A stretch of DNA of 64,000 bases, taken from positions 1-64,000 of the forward strand of contig JAHHIC010000070.1 in NCBI GenBank assembly GCA_019359035.1, in the 5' to 3' direction. A program made the position numbers and the translations under genes. The notes beneath the pieces are model-generated. The model was not told the DNA's origin and searched no databases. It was given only the letters and a program-made list of their open reading frames with translations. Below, piece after piece: positions 8,519 through 18,217 of this stretch. This DNA is from Scytonematopsis contorta HA4267-MV1. Lineage in GTDB: Bacteria; Cyanobacteriota; Cyanobacteriia; Cyanobacteriales; Nostocaceae. Numbering within the stretch: position 1 is the first letter of the stretch; every line of letters begins with the position of its first letter.

Positions 8519-11212
8519 TCACCAAGTTATACGATAGTTAACACTTAAAGTTCTGCCTTTAGCAGCGATAGCGTAGATATCTGAGAAACCACTTTGCACT
8601 TGTGCGTTGACGGTTTGATATTGATTGTTCAACAAGTTCTGTACCCCTAACTCTAATGTTCCAGAACCAAGTTTAATATTACTAATGTAATCAACAGTGA
8701 CATAACTTTCGATGGGTACTAAATCTACACCTTCTTTAAAGCCTCTATCACGCGAACCTATATACTGCGCTTGTAATCTGTTAAGCCAACCTGGTGTTGT
8801 CTGATGTTCTACATAAACGTTCAACTTAAAGGGTGGAATAACAAAATTATCCATCGGCTTAAATTTGCCATCATCATCTAAATCGTTGTCACCTTCAACC
8901 AATGTTGCAATACCCCCAATCTTAAATTTATCTGTCGGTTTCCAATCTAGAGTTCCTTCTATACCATAATTACGTTGAGGGGCGCGTACTAGTTTACATA
9001 TACTGCTTCCATCACAGATAGTAGTAGCACCTAATTCAGAGTCACTATAAAATGCAGATAAAGACGCTTGCACAGTATTCCAATTTCCACGAACACCTAT
9101 TTCATAGTTATTCACCTTGATGGGTTGGCTGATATCTATATCTCTACCAAAGTTAAAGCCAGCAGAAGCATTATAAAGAATGCGAGCGATTGGGGGAATA
9201 GAAAAACCTTGAGCAAAGTTAGTAAATAGACTAATTTCGTTAGTTGCTTTGTAGACTAAGCCCCCATTAAATACCGTTCCATTGATGTTTCGTTTTCCAC
9301 CTTCAATTGCTTCGCTAGCATCATTAATGTAATTAGGAACATCTACATCAAATCTTTCATGTCGCAAGCCTCCACTCAAAATAAACTGAGGAGAAATTTC
9401 CCACTGCGCTTGAGCAAATAATCCTAACGTCTTGATTGTATGTTCAGGAGCAAGTATACTATCGCTGACTTTCCGAAATACTCGTTGACCACTGCTATCA
9501 AACTCATTTGTGTCAAAGATATCTTTGAATTCAAAGTTACGTTCGTGAGAGTAGTCAGCACCCCATAACAAGCTTACAGATTTAAATACAGGCGTTTCGA
9601 CCTGCAATCTTCCACCCAGCCTTTCTGATGATTGTACCCAGCGTTCGATTGGTGTTAAGTCTGATGAGTCGAAAGTTCTGGCATCGTAGAATGAACCTTG
9701 ATTTTTGGTGTTTCGATAATACCCTGTTGCTTGAACTTTGCTGCCTAATAAATTCTGATTAGTATAATCTACACTTGCAAGGGTGGTTGTATTACTTAAA
9801 CCAGAAGTTCCGATAAACTCAAATTCTCCTACCCTCAAGGCACGAGCTTTTTGTTTCCCTGGTATCGTATCAACTACCGGGTCTGCTATATAGTAAGGAC
9901 TTTGAGTGTCTTTAAAGTGGTTGAAAGTTAATTGTAAGCGTTGTGTATCGCTAAAATTTACACCTAACTTACCCAAAACATTTAGCGTTGTACTATCACC
10001 AGAGTTATCACCAGCACCGGGTATTAAATCTCCTTTTGCATCAAAATAACTACCAGTAGTCGTTAATCCAAAACTAGCCGTGTAATCAAATTTACCTTCT
10101 GTTCCAGAAATTGCATGACTCAGGTTGTAGCCAAAACTTTCTGATGGATGTGTTAGTGAAGCGGTTGTACCAATTTCTGTTGTTGAAGTTATTCCCTGTT
10201 TGGCTTTGCGGGTAATAATGTTGATGACACCACCTGTTGCACCATCACCATAAACAGCACTTGGACCACGAACAACCTCAACACGTTCAATTGCACCAGG
10301 TTCAATACTGCGTAAATCTCTACCAAAACCAGTATTATTGTTTTGGCTGATGGGGATACCATCCACCAAAATTTGTGTTCCGCGACCGCGTAAAGTTTGA
10401 CTGAAATTGCCTTGCACTTGGCTAGAAGCTCCTAATCCAGGAACCGCATTGCCTAAAATGTCTTGTATATCTCTTGCTAATGTTGTCTGTTGTTCTATTT
10501 GTTCGCGGGTAATCACTGTTACCGAACGCGGCACATTCTCCACATCCTCTTCTGTACGTGTCGCCGTTACTACCAATTCGATTGGTTCATTACTTTCTGC
10601 TGATGGCTGTTCAGGTTGTTTCTGTGTCTCTGGCTGAGTTACTGGGTTTTGTGGCGTTTCTGATTGCTGTCCTTGCTGTACGGCATTTTCTGATATTACG
10701 CTAAATATTAAACCTTCATCGCTGTCGAACAACTCGACTTTGGGTAAAGTAGTCTCTCCTTTTACAGTCAATCTTATAGTTTTAGCGTCACTATTTATAA
10801 CAGATACTTCAGTAATACCCGCAATAGGTTTTTCTTGCCTAAATGTATTAGCAGTTTGCGAACGTAATTGAGCATTGGGAATATCTATAATTACACTATT
10901 ACCCTCACTACGGCTTGTGGGCTGAAGCTTTTCTACTTCTTTAGTGTCTAAAATTACTTCTATGCCCTCTTTAGTTTGGGTAATGCGAACGCCTGTTACT
11001 AAGGCTGGAGATTGCGAAGAAGTAGGTAACTGGGACAGCCATTCTTTGATAGTTGTCGCAGGTTGCGGAAATTCGTTCTTGTAAAATATTTTGGATGGAG
11101 ATTTTTTTTGCTCATCCGAACTTTTTTGCTTTACTTCAGCCTTTGCGGAAGCAGCGAAAAGCATCGAAAACAGACTCAACGTCAAACATAAGTATTGTAA
11201 TTTATTTAACAT
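8519..11212 (-). CDS. TonB-dependent receptor with AMIN domain (receptor 2, IutA/FepA-like)
   Basis: An 897-residue outer-membrane receptor. The order is signal peptide (MLNKLQYLCLTLSLFSML, cleaved near AKA), AMIN domain, Gln/Pro-rich linker, TonB box (IELVVTATR), plug domain with RGRGTQILVDGIPI and VEVVRGPSAVYG, and a barrel ending in NYRITW. The plug is of the colicin-I/aerobactin receptor type, different from receptors 1 and 3. I chose the ATG at 11212 because the signal peptide follows it directly; a TTG at 11227 would add five residues. It heads the minus-strand operon receptor-binding protein-MFS-EamA and follows an AraC gene. The relation to ferric-schizokinen or aerobactin receptors of Nostocales is inference. 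Confidence 0.9.
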   Translation of the reverse strand: MLNKLQYLCLTLSLFSMLFAASAKAEVKQKSSDEQKKSPSKIFYKNEFPQPATTIKEWLSQLPTSSQSPALVTGVRITQTKEGIEVILDTKEVEKLQPTSRSEGNSVIIDIPNAQLRSQTANTFRQEKPIAGITEVSVINSDAKTIRLTVKGETTLPKVELFDSDEGLIFSVISENAVQQGQQSETPQNPVTQPETQKQPEQPSAESNEPIELVVTATRTEEDVENVPRSVTVITREQIEQQTTLARDIQDILGNAVPGLGASSQVQGNFSQTLRGRGTQILVDGIPISQNNNTGFGRDLRSIEPGAIERVEVVRGPSAVYGDGATGGVINIITRKAKQGITSTTEIGTTASLTHPSESFGYNLSHAISGTEGKFDYTASFGLTTTGSYFDAKGDLIPGAGDNSGDSTTLNVLGKLGVNFSDTQRLQLTFNHFKDTQSPYYIADPVVDTIPGKQKARALRVGEFEFIGTSGLSNTTTLASVDYTNQNLLGSKVQATGYYRNTKNQGSFYDARTFDSSDLTPIERWVQSSERLGGRLQVETPVFKSVSLLWGADYSHERNFEFKDIFDTNEFDSSGQRVFRKVSDSILAPEHTIKTLGLFAQAQWEISPQFILSGGLRHERFDVDVPNYINDASEAIEGGKRNINGTVFNGGLVYKATNEISLFTNFAQGFSIPPIARILYNASAGFNFGRDIDISQPIKVNNYEIGVRGNWNTVQASLSAFYSDSELGATTICDGSSICKLVRAPQRNYGIEGTLDWKPTDKFKIGGIATLVEGDNDLDDDGKFKPMDNFVIPPFKLNVYVEHQTTPGWLNRLQAQYIGSRDRGFKEGVDLVPIESYVTVDYISNIKLGSGTLELGVQNLLNNQYQTVNAQVQSGFSDIYAIAAKGRTLSVNYRITW

Positions 11213-11280
11213 ATCCCCACACCACAAAAGGAATCTTTATCAATAAGCTTAAAGGTAAGTTATCTGTAAGTGAAGATGCT

Positions 11281-11321
11281 TATGGTGGTTAGACGGAATA
11301 TTTATGGTGACTAGGCGGAAT
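11281..11321. promoter_or_regulatory. 22-bp tandem repeat in the leader of receptor 2 (possible AraC operator)
   Basis: Two direct repeats start at 11281 and 11303: TATGGTGGTTAGACGGAAT and TATGGTGACTAGGCGGAAT. The spacing is exactly 22 bp, about two helical turns. They lie between the receptor start (11212) and the stop codon of the araC gene on the same strand, overlapping the latter slightly. The TAGAC core recalls operators A-D, but the orientation relative to the gene is opposite, so a different regulator specificity is possible. Confidence 0.4.
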
Positions 11322-12312
11322 TTCTGAAATTTTTTTCACCTTCTTTTACATAAATACTAGGATTCATGCCAAATTTTTTGCGAAAAGCAGCAGCAAAATA
11401 ACTGCGGTCACGAAATCCTACCATTTGTACTACTTCCGTAACTTTGGCATTTCCTGTTTCTAATAAATGTCGCGCTTTTTCGAGTCGATAGTCATATAAA
11501 TACCCAAATGCTGTTGTCCCAAAAACTTCTCGGAAACCTTTTTTGAGGGTGCAGTCATTTAAACCCACCATCCGCGCTAGTTCCATCAATGATGGTGGTT
11601 TTTCGAGATGATTAATTAATATATCTCTGGCAAAATAAATACGGTCAATATCATCTGGTTGGAGACTACTGGATATATTTTTGGGTGAATCGGCTTTAAT
11701 TTGTTCCAGACGTAATGCAATTAGTTCTAATGCTTTGCTTTCCAAATATAATCTTTTTGTTATTCCTTGATAAGGGCAGTTTAATATTTGGTTTATCAAA
11801 TTTCGCATCGCTGGGGTAGTTTTTGCAAAATGGCGATACTCTACTTCCTGTTGGGCTTCCATCACCCGTCGCATTTGTTGAGGTAGCTGCTCAAGTTCAT
11901 CAGCAATCATGGCTTGGAAGAACCACACATCAAGATGGATATCAAATTTGAGAATGCGCGAACCTCCTCGCCATTTGAATAAACCTTCCTCTCCTGAATC
12001 CCAGCCAACCCAAAAAAAATTTTGTCCACAAGGGGCTTTTTCATCATAATTATCCCCTAGAAGACTAAAGCTTAATTCTAATTGTGACCCAGGTTCCCTA
12101 CCACATAACTCAATAGTCAAATCTTCTCCCAGAGTATAATCATCAATTAAGAAATCGAGTCCCGGACAAATATCAATTGAGCGACGATACCCTTTGCTCA
12201 GTTGTTTTGGGTCATTAAGTGGTATTTCAAGAGTTTGATAGAGCAAAGAATTTTCTTTTTCGACTCGAACGATTTGTTTGTAAAAGTCTTCCTCCGAGAT
12301 AATTAGAGTCAT
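11311..12312 (-). CDS. AraC-family transcriptional regulator, PchR-like, copy 2
   Basis: A 333-residue regulator with the same plan as the protein at 782: N-terminal sensing region, the conserved stretch NCPYQGITKRLYLESKALEL near residue 180, and a C-terminal double helix-turn-helix ending VGFRDRSYFAAAFRKKFG. It is the most divergent of the four in its recognition region (FRDRSY instead of YSHLGH), which fits control of the different receptor next to it. It lies just upstream of receptor 2 on the same strand with about 100 bp between them, where a 22-bp tandem repeat is found. Confidence 0.88.
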   Translation of the reverse strand: MTLIISEEDFYKQIVRVEKENSLLYQTLEIPLNDPKQLSKGYRRSIDICPGLDFLIDDYTLGEDLTIELCGREPGSQLELSFSLLGDNYDEKAPCGQNFFWVGWDSGEEGLFKWRGGSRILKFDIHLDVWFFQAMIADELEQLPQQMRRVMEAQQEVEYRHFAKTTPAMRNLINQILNCPYQGITKRLYLESKALELIALRLEQIKADSPKNISSSLQPDDIDRIYFARDILINHLEKPPSLMELARMVGLNDCTLKKGFREVFGTTAFGYLYDYRLEKARHLLETGNAKVTEVVQMVGFRDRSYFAAAFRKKFGMNPSIYVKEGEKNFRNSA

Positions 12313-12590
12313 ATTTGCTTGCGTCGATTAAGGTAGAGTTCAGAAAATAGGTTGTTTAGATTGTTGAGAAATTATATCATTATTTCTGATGTTAGTTTTC
12401 TTTTTGCAACGCAAAATTGGCAGTCAGGAGACATAAAAATTCTTTTGCTCTGACTGAGGATACAACTCTACTTATTAAAAAACTGTTTCGGAGAGACCAA
12501 ATTTGGTTTATAGAGATAAAGCTTATTTTTTAACAAATTTAGCACGCTAAGAACGGAAGAACCGAAACCACGGACTAGTTTGCTCATAAA

Positions 12591-12759
12591 GCCAATTTTC
12601 AATGCGAGAAAGTATAATTTGTTTTGCGTGATGCAGTCGAGCGATAGTTTCTGATTTTAATGGTGGTGCTTGGGGAATTCCCTGACCAGAGAGTATTGGC
12701 TCTAGCTGCAAAGTATTTAATTCTAACACTTTCGCTTGTAAATATATTCGTTTTGTCAA
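12591..12759 (-). pseudogene. Fragment of an AraC/PchR-like regulator gene
   Basis: The minus-strand reading frame contains MTKRIYLQAKVLEL, then LKSETIARLHHAKQIILSRIEN, matching residues of about 183-240 of the regulator encoded at 782. The N-terminal sensing part and both helix-turn-helix units are missing, and beyond SRIEN the frame runs into unrelated sequence. It is a decayed copy of the regulator family, left between two live regulator genes. Confidence 0.8.
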
Positions 12760-12845
12760 TAATGATAAAGCTTCTTAATAAAAAAGAAAATACTTATGTC
12801 AGGATCTGGCTTAAATGTGGAACCTGCTGATAACCCCTCTCCAAA

Positions 12846-12869
12846 CCTCTCCTCGTCTATGGGGAGAGG
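12846..12869. repeat. Short inverted repeat
   Basis: Arms CCTCTCC and GGAGAGG enclose a 10-base loop, preceded by a further CCCCTCTCC. This is the CT-rich hairpin type common between genes in filamentous cyanobacteria. A similar CT-rich stretch follows the second NRPS gene (near 62500). Confidence 0.4.
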
Positions 12870-13025
12870 CTTAATAACTGAATTCTTGGTACACAAAAAG
12901 TGAAGTTAAGTTGTTTTCGGTCTGACGAACCCCGAAGTAACCAGATACAAAGGATTCTTGCAAAATTATTGAAAATTGTTATTATTAGTCTTATCAAATT
13001 TAGTTACCGCAAGCTATCAAGTCGC

Positions 13026-14012
13026 ATGACTACCAAAATACCTGAAGAAGAATACTGGCAACTATTTCGATTGGCTAAAGAATATACCGATACTCAGAAC
13101 AAATATTCTGAGACGCTTTTAGAGTATCCCCAGGATTTTGGTAGCGGAAGCATATTGAACATAGAGCTACGGGAGGGACTTTTACTCACGATTGAAGATG
13201 TTCAAAGGCTGAAAAACTTAACCTTGGATGTGCAAGCACAAGAGCATCCTTTGGGGTTTTACTTTTATCTATCGGCTGGCTTTGGTTCTCCTCGCTATGG
13301 TATGCCTCAAAAAGGTGATGCTTTTTTGTTTGGTGGTGGAATGATGCCACAAACACTTTATAATAATTTTTCTTTAGATACTGATAAAGTTATTTATATT
13401 CATATAGAACCAGAAGTATTTAAGAAATTTGTCGGTATTGAAAATGATACTGTTCCACCTCAGCTAAAGTATCTTTTTCGACATCCAGACGAAGAATATT
13501 ATGTCATTAACGGTAAGATAAATACCCAAATGCAAATTATTTTGCAGCAAATTTGGCAATGTCCTTACCAAGGTTTAGTTAAACGAATGTATCTGGAAAG
13601 TAAAATACTTGAGTTGATGGCTTTACGTTTGCAACAACATATTGGTGAAGATATAACGCCAAAGCCAGTAGATATTCCAAAACGAAGCTTGATGGAAAAA
13701 ATTTATCAAGCTAGGGAGATTTTAGAGCTTCATCTTAATAATCCACCTACTGTTTTACAATTAGCAGAAAAAGTTGGGCTTAGCCATTATCAGCTAAAGC
13801 AAGGTTTTCAGAAAGGATTTGGTTCCACTGCTTTTCAATACTTACATAACTTACGTATGGAAAAGGCGCGATTATTATTATATGAAAGGAATATGAGTGT
13901 TACACAAGTGGCTAACACTGTTGGCTACTCTCATCTCGGACAATTTGCTGCGGCTTTTAAGCGTAAGTTTGGTATTTCTCCTAATGAGTGCTTGAAGGGG
14001 AAGCTGGGTTAG
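13026..14012 (+). CDS. AraC-family transcriptional regulator, PchR-like, copy 3
   Basis: I start this gene at the ATG at 13026, giving 328 residues, which matches the family length. A GTG at 12900 would add 42 residues with no counterpart in the paralogues. The protein has the conserved central stretch CPYQGLVKRMYLESKILEL and the C-terminal helix-turn-helix pair ending VGYSHLGQFAAAFKRKFG. It precedes receptor 3 on the same strand, 424 bp away, with a candidate operator (site B) in between. It is closest to the regulators at 782 and 18736. Confidence 0.88.
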   Translation: MTTKIPEEEYWQLFRLAKEYTDTQNKYSETLLEYPQDFGSGSILNIELREGLLLTIEDVQRLKNLTLDVQAQEHPLGFYFYLSAGFGSPRYGMPQKGDAFLFGGGMMPQTLYNNFSLDTDKVIYIHIEPEVFKKFVGIENDTVPPQLKYLFRHPDEEYYVINGKINTQMQIILQQIWQCPYQGLVKRMYLESKILELMALRLQQHIGEDITPKPVDIPKRSLMEKIYQAREILELHLNNPPTVLQLAEKVGLSHYQLKQGFQKGFGSTAFQYLHNLRMEKARLLLYERNMSVTQVANTVGYSHLGQFAAAFKRKFGISPNECLKGKLG

Positions 14013-14098
14013 TAAGCTATTCCATAGTTAAGCTATTCCACAGTTAAGTTGCATACTAGGGTAGACCAGGACGCTTCCGTTAAGCTAAAAAACAAAAA

Positions 14099-14175
14099 TT
14101 TGTAGGTTGGGTAGCTCCACTCAACCCAACATGGACAAGATTTTGTTGGGTAGCTCCACTCAACCCAACCTACAA
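14099..14175. repeat. Nested inverted and direct repeat (TTGTAGGTTGGGT type)
   Basis: Outer inverted arms TTGTAGGTTGGGT and ACCCAACCTACAA enclose two direct copies of TTGGGTAGCTCCACTCAACC, each itself a small hairpin (GTTGGGT/ACCCAAC). It can fold as one long stem or two adjacent stems. Elements of this type are dispersed between genes in filamentous cyanobacteria. Confidence 0.75.
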
Positions 14176-14311
14176 TTTTTCTTAACCCAACCGTATTGAT
14201 TTATATGTGATTTATGTACTTGACAATAACTATAAATTTGGAACATTTCAGTTTGGCATATTAGCGAATATTAGCAATAAGCTGCTATTTCGCTTGCTCT
14301 GCAATTCGCTG

Positions 14312-14354
14312 TTTTGGGATGATGATTCACCTGTTTTTAGATAGACTCAATTAG
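14312..14354 (+). promoter_or_regulatory. Candidate AraC/PchR operator B, upstream of receptor 3
   Basis: TTTTGGGATGATGATTCACC is followed by a second half TTTTTAGATAGACTCAATTA, with the two GGAT/AGAT cores 22 bp apart. It aligns closely with site C (18218), sharing TTTTGGGAT, ATTC.CC and GATAGAC.CAAT. It ends about 80 bp before the receptor start codon. Confidence 0.55.
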
Positions 14355-14436
14355 CCAAAAATTCTAAAATCTCTTTACGCTTACTTGATAGCTATTCTCT
14401 TTAATGTGACAAGTAATAAAATTGGGAGTGTGAGGA

Positions 14437-17097
14437 ATGATGCGCTTATTTTCGATTTTTGGTTATAAATGTTCGATTATCGCGTCTTTCTTATTTATTG
14501 TTTATCCTGCAACAGCTTCAGAGCTAAAACAGATTGGCGAATCTCCTGTATCAACAAGCAGTTTCCCAAAACCCCAACCGGGAAGGTCTCGCGTTCCTTT
14601 GAAACTGAGTGAGGTTGAGTATTTACCCAAAAGTGCAAATGTATTGGCACAGACACCAGCGCCTTTACAAGAAGTTGTGCCAATTATTTCAGTTAAAGCA
14701 AATCCTACCGATAAAGGTTTAGAGGTGATTTTACAAACAACTAAAGGAGAGCAATTGCAAGTTGCAAATCGCAGTATTGGTAATAATTTTATCGCTGATA
14801 TAACGGGCGCACAACTGCGGCTAGTTGATGGTGGTTCCTTTGTATTTCGTTCCAACAAACCAATTGCAGGAATTACTGAGATAACAGTTACTAATTTTGA
14901 CGCTAACATTGTACGGGTGACTGTGGTAGGTGAAAAGGCTTTACCAACGGTTGAGTTATTTGATGATGATGAAGGGCTGATTTTTGGGGTAGTCCCTGCG
15001 GCAACCGCTACACAGCCATTCCAAACTCCGCAAGCTGAAGAAAAGCCAGCAACCCAGGCACCACAGGAACAACCATCGGCACAGCAAGATGACCCAATTG
15101 AGTTGGTGGTGACGGGGGAGCAAGATGGGTATCGCGTACCAAATACGACAACGGGGACAAGAACCGATACACCCTTACGCGATATTCCTCAATCGATTCA
15201 AATCGTACCCCAAGAAGTGCTGCGCGACCAACAGGTTAACCGCTTAGACGATGCCCTCAGAAATGTTGCAGGTGTCATCGCAGAATTTAATGCTGGTCCA
15301 GCCGTTTACTATAAAATTCGCGGATTTGGCGTAGCAGATAATAGTTTGCTCAGAAACGGATTGCCCGATCCTGGCGTTGGGGATTCGGTTGAGCTTGCTA
15401 ACGTAGAGCGAATCGAAGTACTCAAAGGTCCCGCATCTGTGCTGTTCGGCTTGGGCAGTCCAGGGGGAAGTATCAACACCGTCACGAAACGCCCATTGAG
15501 CGAACCTTTCTATGAAATTGACGCATCAATTGGCAATGAAAGTTTCTACAGAGGTGCGATTGATTTTTCTGGGCCGTTAAATGACTCAAAAACCGCCTTG
15601 TATCGTTTCAATGCCGCTTATAGAAATTCAGGTAGTTTTATCGATTTCTCTAATAGTGAAAGTTTAAGCTTATCCCCTGTTGTCAGTGTGGCGATTGGCG
15701 ATAGAACTAAGCTAACTTTAGGCGTAGACTACATCCAGACTAGAGATTCTGGCAAAGGATTTGGTGTGCCGACCGTGGGCACGATATTTCCCAACCCTAA
15801 CGGTAAAATTCCCCGTAATCGCAACTTGACTGAACCGACCGATAACGTAGACGGAACAACGGTAAGGGCTGGGTATGAATTAGAACATAAATTTAACGAC
15901 AATTGGTCTTTAACCAATGCGTTTCGGTATGGTTTCCGTAGTTATTATTCCACAGAAACGAGACCTGACAGTTTGGATGCAGATAACCGAACAATAAGTC
16001 GTTCTTTCTCAATCTATGATAATCAGTTTACAAGTTATACCCTAACAACAAATATTGTGGGTAAATTTTCCACAGGCTCAATTCAGCACCAGCTTTTGTT
16101 TGGGGTTGATTTAAATCGGTCTATCGGTGCAGTGCCAAGATATGCCTCTGGTGATGCTGCTGTTATTGATATATTTAACCCCATTTATGGTCAACCAATC
16201 GGTCTGTTTACATTTGAAGCAAGCAATGAAGCAGCAACAGACTCATTTGGCATTTATCTTCAAGATCAAATCGCGCTCACAGAAAAACTGAAAGTTCTTT
16301 TGGGTGCGCGGTTTGATGGTTTTAGGCAAAATTCTCAAGACTTTATTGCTAATACAGAAAGCAGCCAGTCAAACAGCGCTTTAAGTCCTCGGCTTGGCAT
16401 TGTCTATCAACCCATCCCCACTATTTCGCTCTATGCTAGCTATATTAGTTCATTTACTCCAGCAAGGGGCACATTTCTTTTTGGTGCCAATTTGGATACT
16501 CTTTTTGAACCAGAACGAGGTCAGCAGTTTGAGGTTGGGGTAAAGGCAGATTTAAACGACCGACTTTCGGCAACGTTAGCTTTATATGATTTGACCCGTA
16601 CCAATGTTTTGGTAACTGACCCCAATAATCAAGATTTTCAAATCCAAACAGGTGAGCAGAACAGCCAAGGGGTTGAACTGAGTTTGACGGGCGAAATTTT
16701 GCCCGGATGGAATATTTCGGCAGGCTATGCCTATACGAATGCCCGTATTACTAAGGATACTACTTTTGAAGTTGGCAGCCGTTTAGAAAGTGTCCCAGAT
16801 CATTCTTTCAATGTATGGACAACATATGAAATTCAAAAAGGAGATTTGAAAGGTTTAGGATTTGGGTTGGGTTTGTTTTTCGTCGGCGATCGCCCTGGAA
16901 ATCTACAAAATACTTACGATATCCCAAGTTATCTGAGGGCTGATGCATCTATTTTCTATAAAAAAAACAGATTTCAAGTTGGACTCAATTTCAAAAACTT
17001 ATTTGACACAGAATATTTTGAAATTGGGTATTTTGGCGGTCGTGTTGGCTATGGACAGCCGCTTACAGTTCAAGGAACAGTTTCCTTGCAGTTTTAA
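14437..17097 (+). CDS. TonB-dependent siderophore receptor with AMIN domain (receptor 3)
   Basis: An 886-residue receptor with signal peptide (about 1-27), a longer N-terminal spacer than receptor 1, AMIN domain (about 75-180), TonB box (IELVVTG, near 222), plug beginning RDIPQSIQIVP, and a barrel ending VSLQF. It is a close paralogue of receptor 1; the AMIN coding region is nearly the same in DNA, while the extracellular loops differ, consistent with duplication followed by change of ligand. GTGAGGA precedes the start. It is followed after 14 bp by a FecB-like lipoprotein gene, so the two are co-transcribed. A HIP1 octamer lies at 16886. Confidence 0.93.
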   Translation: MMRLFSIFGYKCSIIASFLFIVYPATASELKQIGESPVSTSSFPKPQPGRSRVPLKLSEVEYLPKSANVLAQTPAPLQEVVPIISVKANPTDKGLEVILQTTKGEQLQVANRSIGNNFIADITGAQLRLVDGGSFVFRSNKPIAGITEITVTNFDANIVRVTVVGEKALPTVELFDDDEGLIFGVVPAATATQPFQTPQAEEKPATQAPQEQPSAQQDDPIELVVTGEQDGYRVPNTTTGTRTDTPLRDIPQSIQIVPQEVLRDQQVNRLDDALRNVAGVIAEFNAGPAVYYKIRGFGVADNSLLRNGLPDPGVGDSVELANVERIEVLKGPASVLFGLGSPGGSINTVTKRPLSEPFYEIDASIGNESFYRGAIDFSGPLNDSKTALYRFNAAYRNSGSFIDFSNSESLSLSPVVSVAIGDRTKLTLGVDYIQTRDSGKGFGVPTVGTIFPNPNGKIPRNRNLTEPTDNVDGTTVRAGYELEHKFNDNWSLTNAFRYGFRSYYSTETRPDSLDADNRTISRSFSIYDNQFTSYTLTTNIVGKFSTGSIQHQLLFGVDLNRSIGAVPRYASGDAAVIDIFNPIYGQPIGLFTFEASNEAATDSFGIYLQDQIALTEKLKVLLGARFDGFRQNSQDFIANTESSQSNSALSPRLGIVYQPIPTISLYASYISSFTPARGTFLFGANLDTLFEPERGQQFEVGVKADLNDRLSATLALYDLTRTNVLVTDPNNQDFQIQTGEQNSQGVELSLTGEILPGWNISAGYAYTNARITKDTTFEVGSRLESVPDHSFNVWTTYEIQKGDLKGLGFGLGLFFVGDRPGNLQNTYDIPSYLRADASIFYKKNRFQVGLNFKNLFDTEYFEIGYFGGRVGYGQPLTVQGTVSLQF

Positions 17098-17111
17098 TAA
17101 TTGAGATAATC

Positions 17112-18077
17112 ATGCGATATTTTTACTCTTGGCTAATATTGGGCATCTTAGGATTTACTCTAGTTACAGCTTGTAATCATCAAGCACCTAACAATACATC
17201 CTCGTTAACTAAAGAACCAACCGCAGAATGTCGCATGGTTAAGCACACAATGGGGGAAACTTGCGTCCCCATCAACCCCCAGCGTGTTGTCACCTTATCA
17301 TCATGTACTTTAGGCAATGTCCTCGCGCTTGGGGTTAAACCCATCGGGACAACTAACGAAGTTTACGTCGAGGGTGACTCTCTAACATCCATTAATGGTA
17401 AAACGGAGGGAATAAAACTACTTGGACTTTCAGAACCAAATTTAGAAGCAACATTACGACTAAAACCAGATTTAATTATTGGTGTAGATTGGTTCAAGCC
17501 AATTTATCCTTTACTATCTAAAATTGCCCCTACAGTATTAGGTGAAATTGATTACATAAGCTGGCAAAAACATCTAAGTTTTGTAGCTGAATCATTGGGG
17601 AAGCAAGAGGTTGAAAAAGCACTATGGGAACGCTACTACCAGCGAATAGAACAGCTAAAACTAGCATTAGGAAGTCGCTATAAAGGCAAAAAAATATCCT
17701 TCATAACAGTTGGACGTGAGCAGATATATATTGATTCCAAAAACTCATTTCCTGGTTCCATTATCAGTGCTGCACTTTTGCAGCGTCCAGCCGCACAAAA
17801 TATCGATTCAACCTATGGGTCTTTTCCTATTTCACTAGAGGAATTAGAAAAAGCAGATGGCGATATTTTATTTGTGACAACTTTTTCAAGAACTGGCAAA
17901 AAATTTTTGAAAAAAAAACAACAAGAGCCACTTTGGAAAACCCTTAAGGCTGTCCAAAACAATCAGGTTTATTATGTTGATTTTATGACATGGGCTGCAA
18001 CACATATGCTGGGAACTGATGCTGTAATCGATGACCTTTTCAAATACCTAGTCAACACTCCTTCGCGTATGCGCTAG
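17112..18077 (+). CDS. Iron-siderophore substrate-binding lipoprotein (FecB-like), copy 3
   Basis: A 321-residue FecB/FhuD-class lipoprotein with lipobox LVTAC and the family motif GETCVPINPQRVVTLS. It starts 14 bp after receptor 3, so translation is probably coupled. The end (LGTDAVIDDLFKYL) matches the paralogues at 4596 and 7457. It is expected to bind the ligand imported by receptor 3 in the periplasm. The family assignment is firm; the ligand is not known. Confidence 0.92.
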   Translation: MRYFYSWLILGILGFTLVTACNHQAPNNTSSLTKEPTAECRMVKHTMGETCVPINPQRVVTLSSCTLGNVLALGVKPIGTTNEVYVEGDSLTSINGKTEGIKLLGLSEPNLEATLRLKPDLIIGVDWFKPIYPLLSKIAPTVLGEIDYISWQKHLSFVAESLGKQEVEKALWERYYQRIEQLKLALGSRYKGKKISFITVGREQIYIDSKNSFPGSIISAALLQRPAAQNIDSTYGSFPISLEELEKADGDILFVTTFSRTGKKFLKKKQQEPLWKTLKAVQNNQVYYVDFMTWAATHMLGTDAVIDDLFKYLVNTPSRMR

Positions 18078-18217
18078 TTATCTGTTGTCATAAATTATAG
18101 GTAGTGCAAGTCGGATAGCTTGCTACTACAATTTTACGTGCTGATGAGCTTGATTTTTACAAAGAAGCAACAACCCGATTTATTGACTCATCCATCACGA
18201 ATTGTACACAAATAGCC

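Larger units (their letters stand above)
14013..14436. other. Leader region of receptor 3
   Basis: No gene seen. It contains a nested inverted/direct repeat at 14099-14175, a candidate AraC operator at 14312-14354 about 85 bp upstream of the receptor start, and the receptor's ribosome-binding region. The promoter should lie between the operator and 14437, but I cannot name convincing -35/-10 boxes. Confidence 0.5.

Noticed and set aside
12900-14012. The longer AraC frame starting with GTG at 12900
   Set aside because: The 42 extra residues have no counterpart in the three paralogues, whereas the ATG at 13026 gives the usual length.
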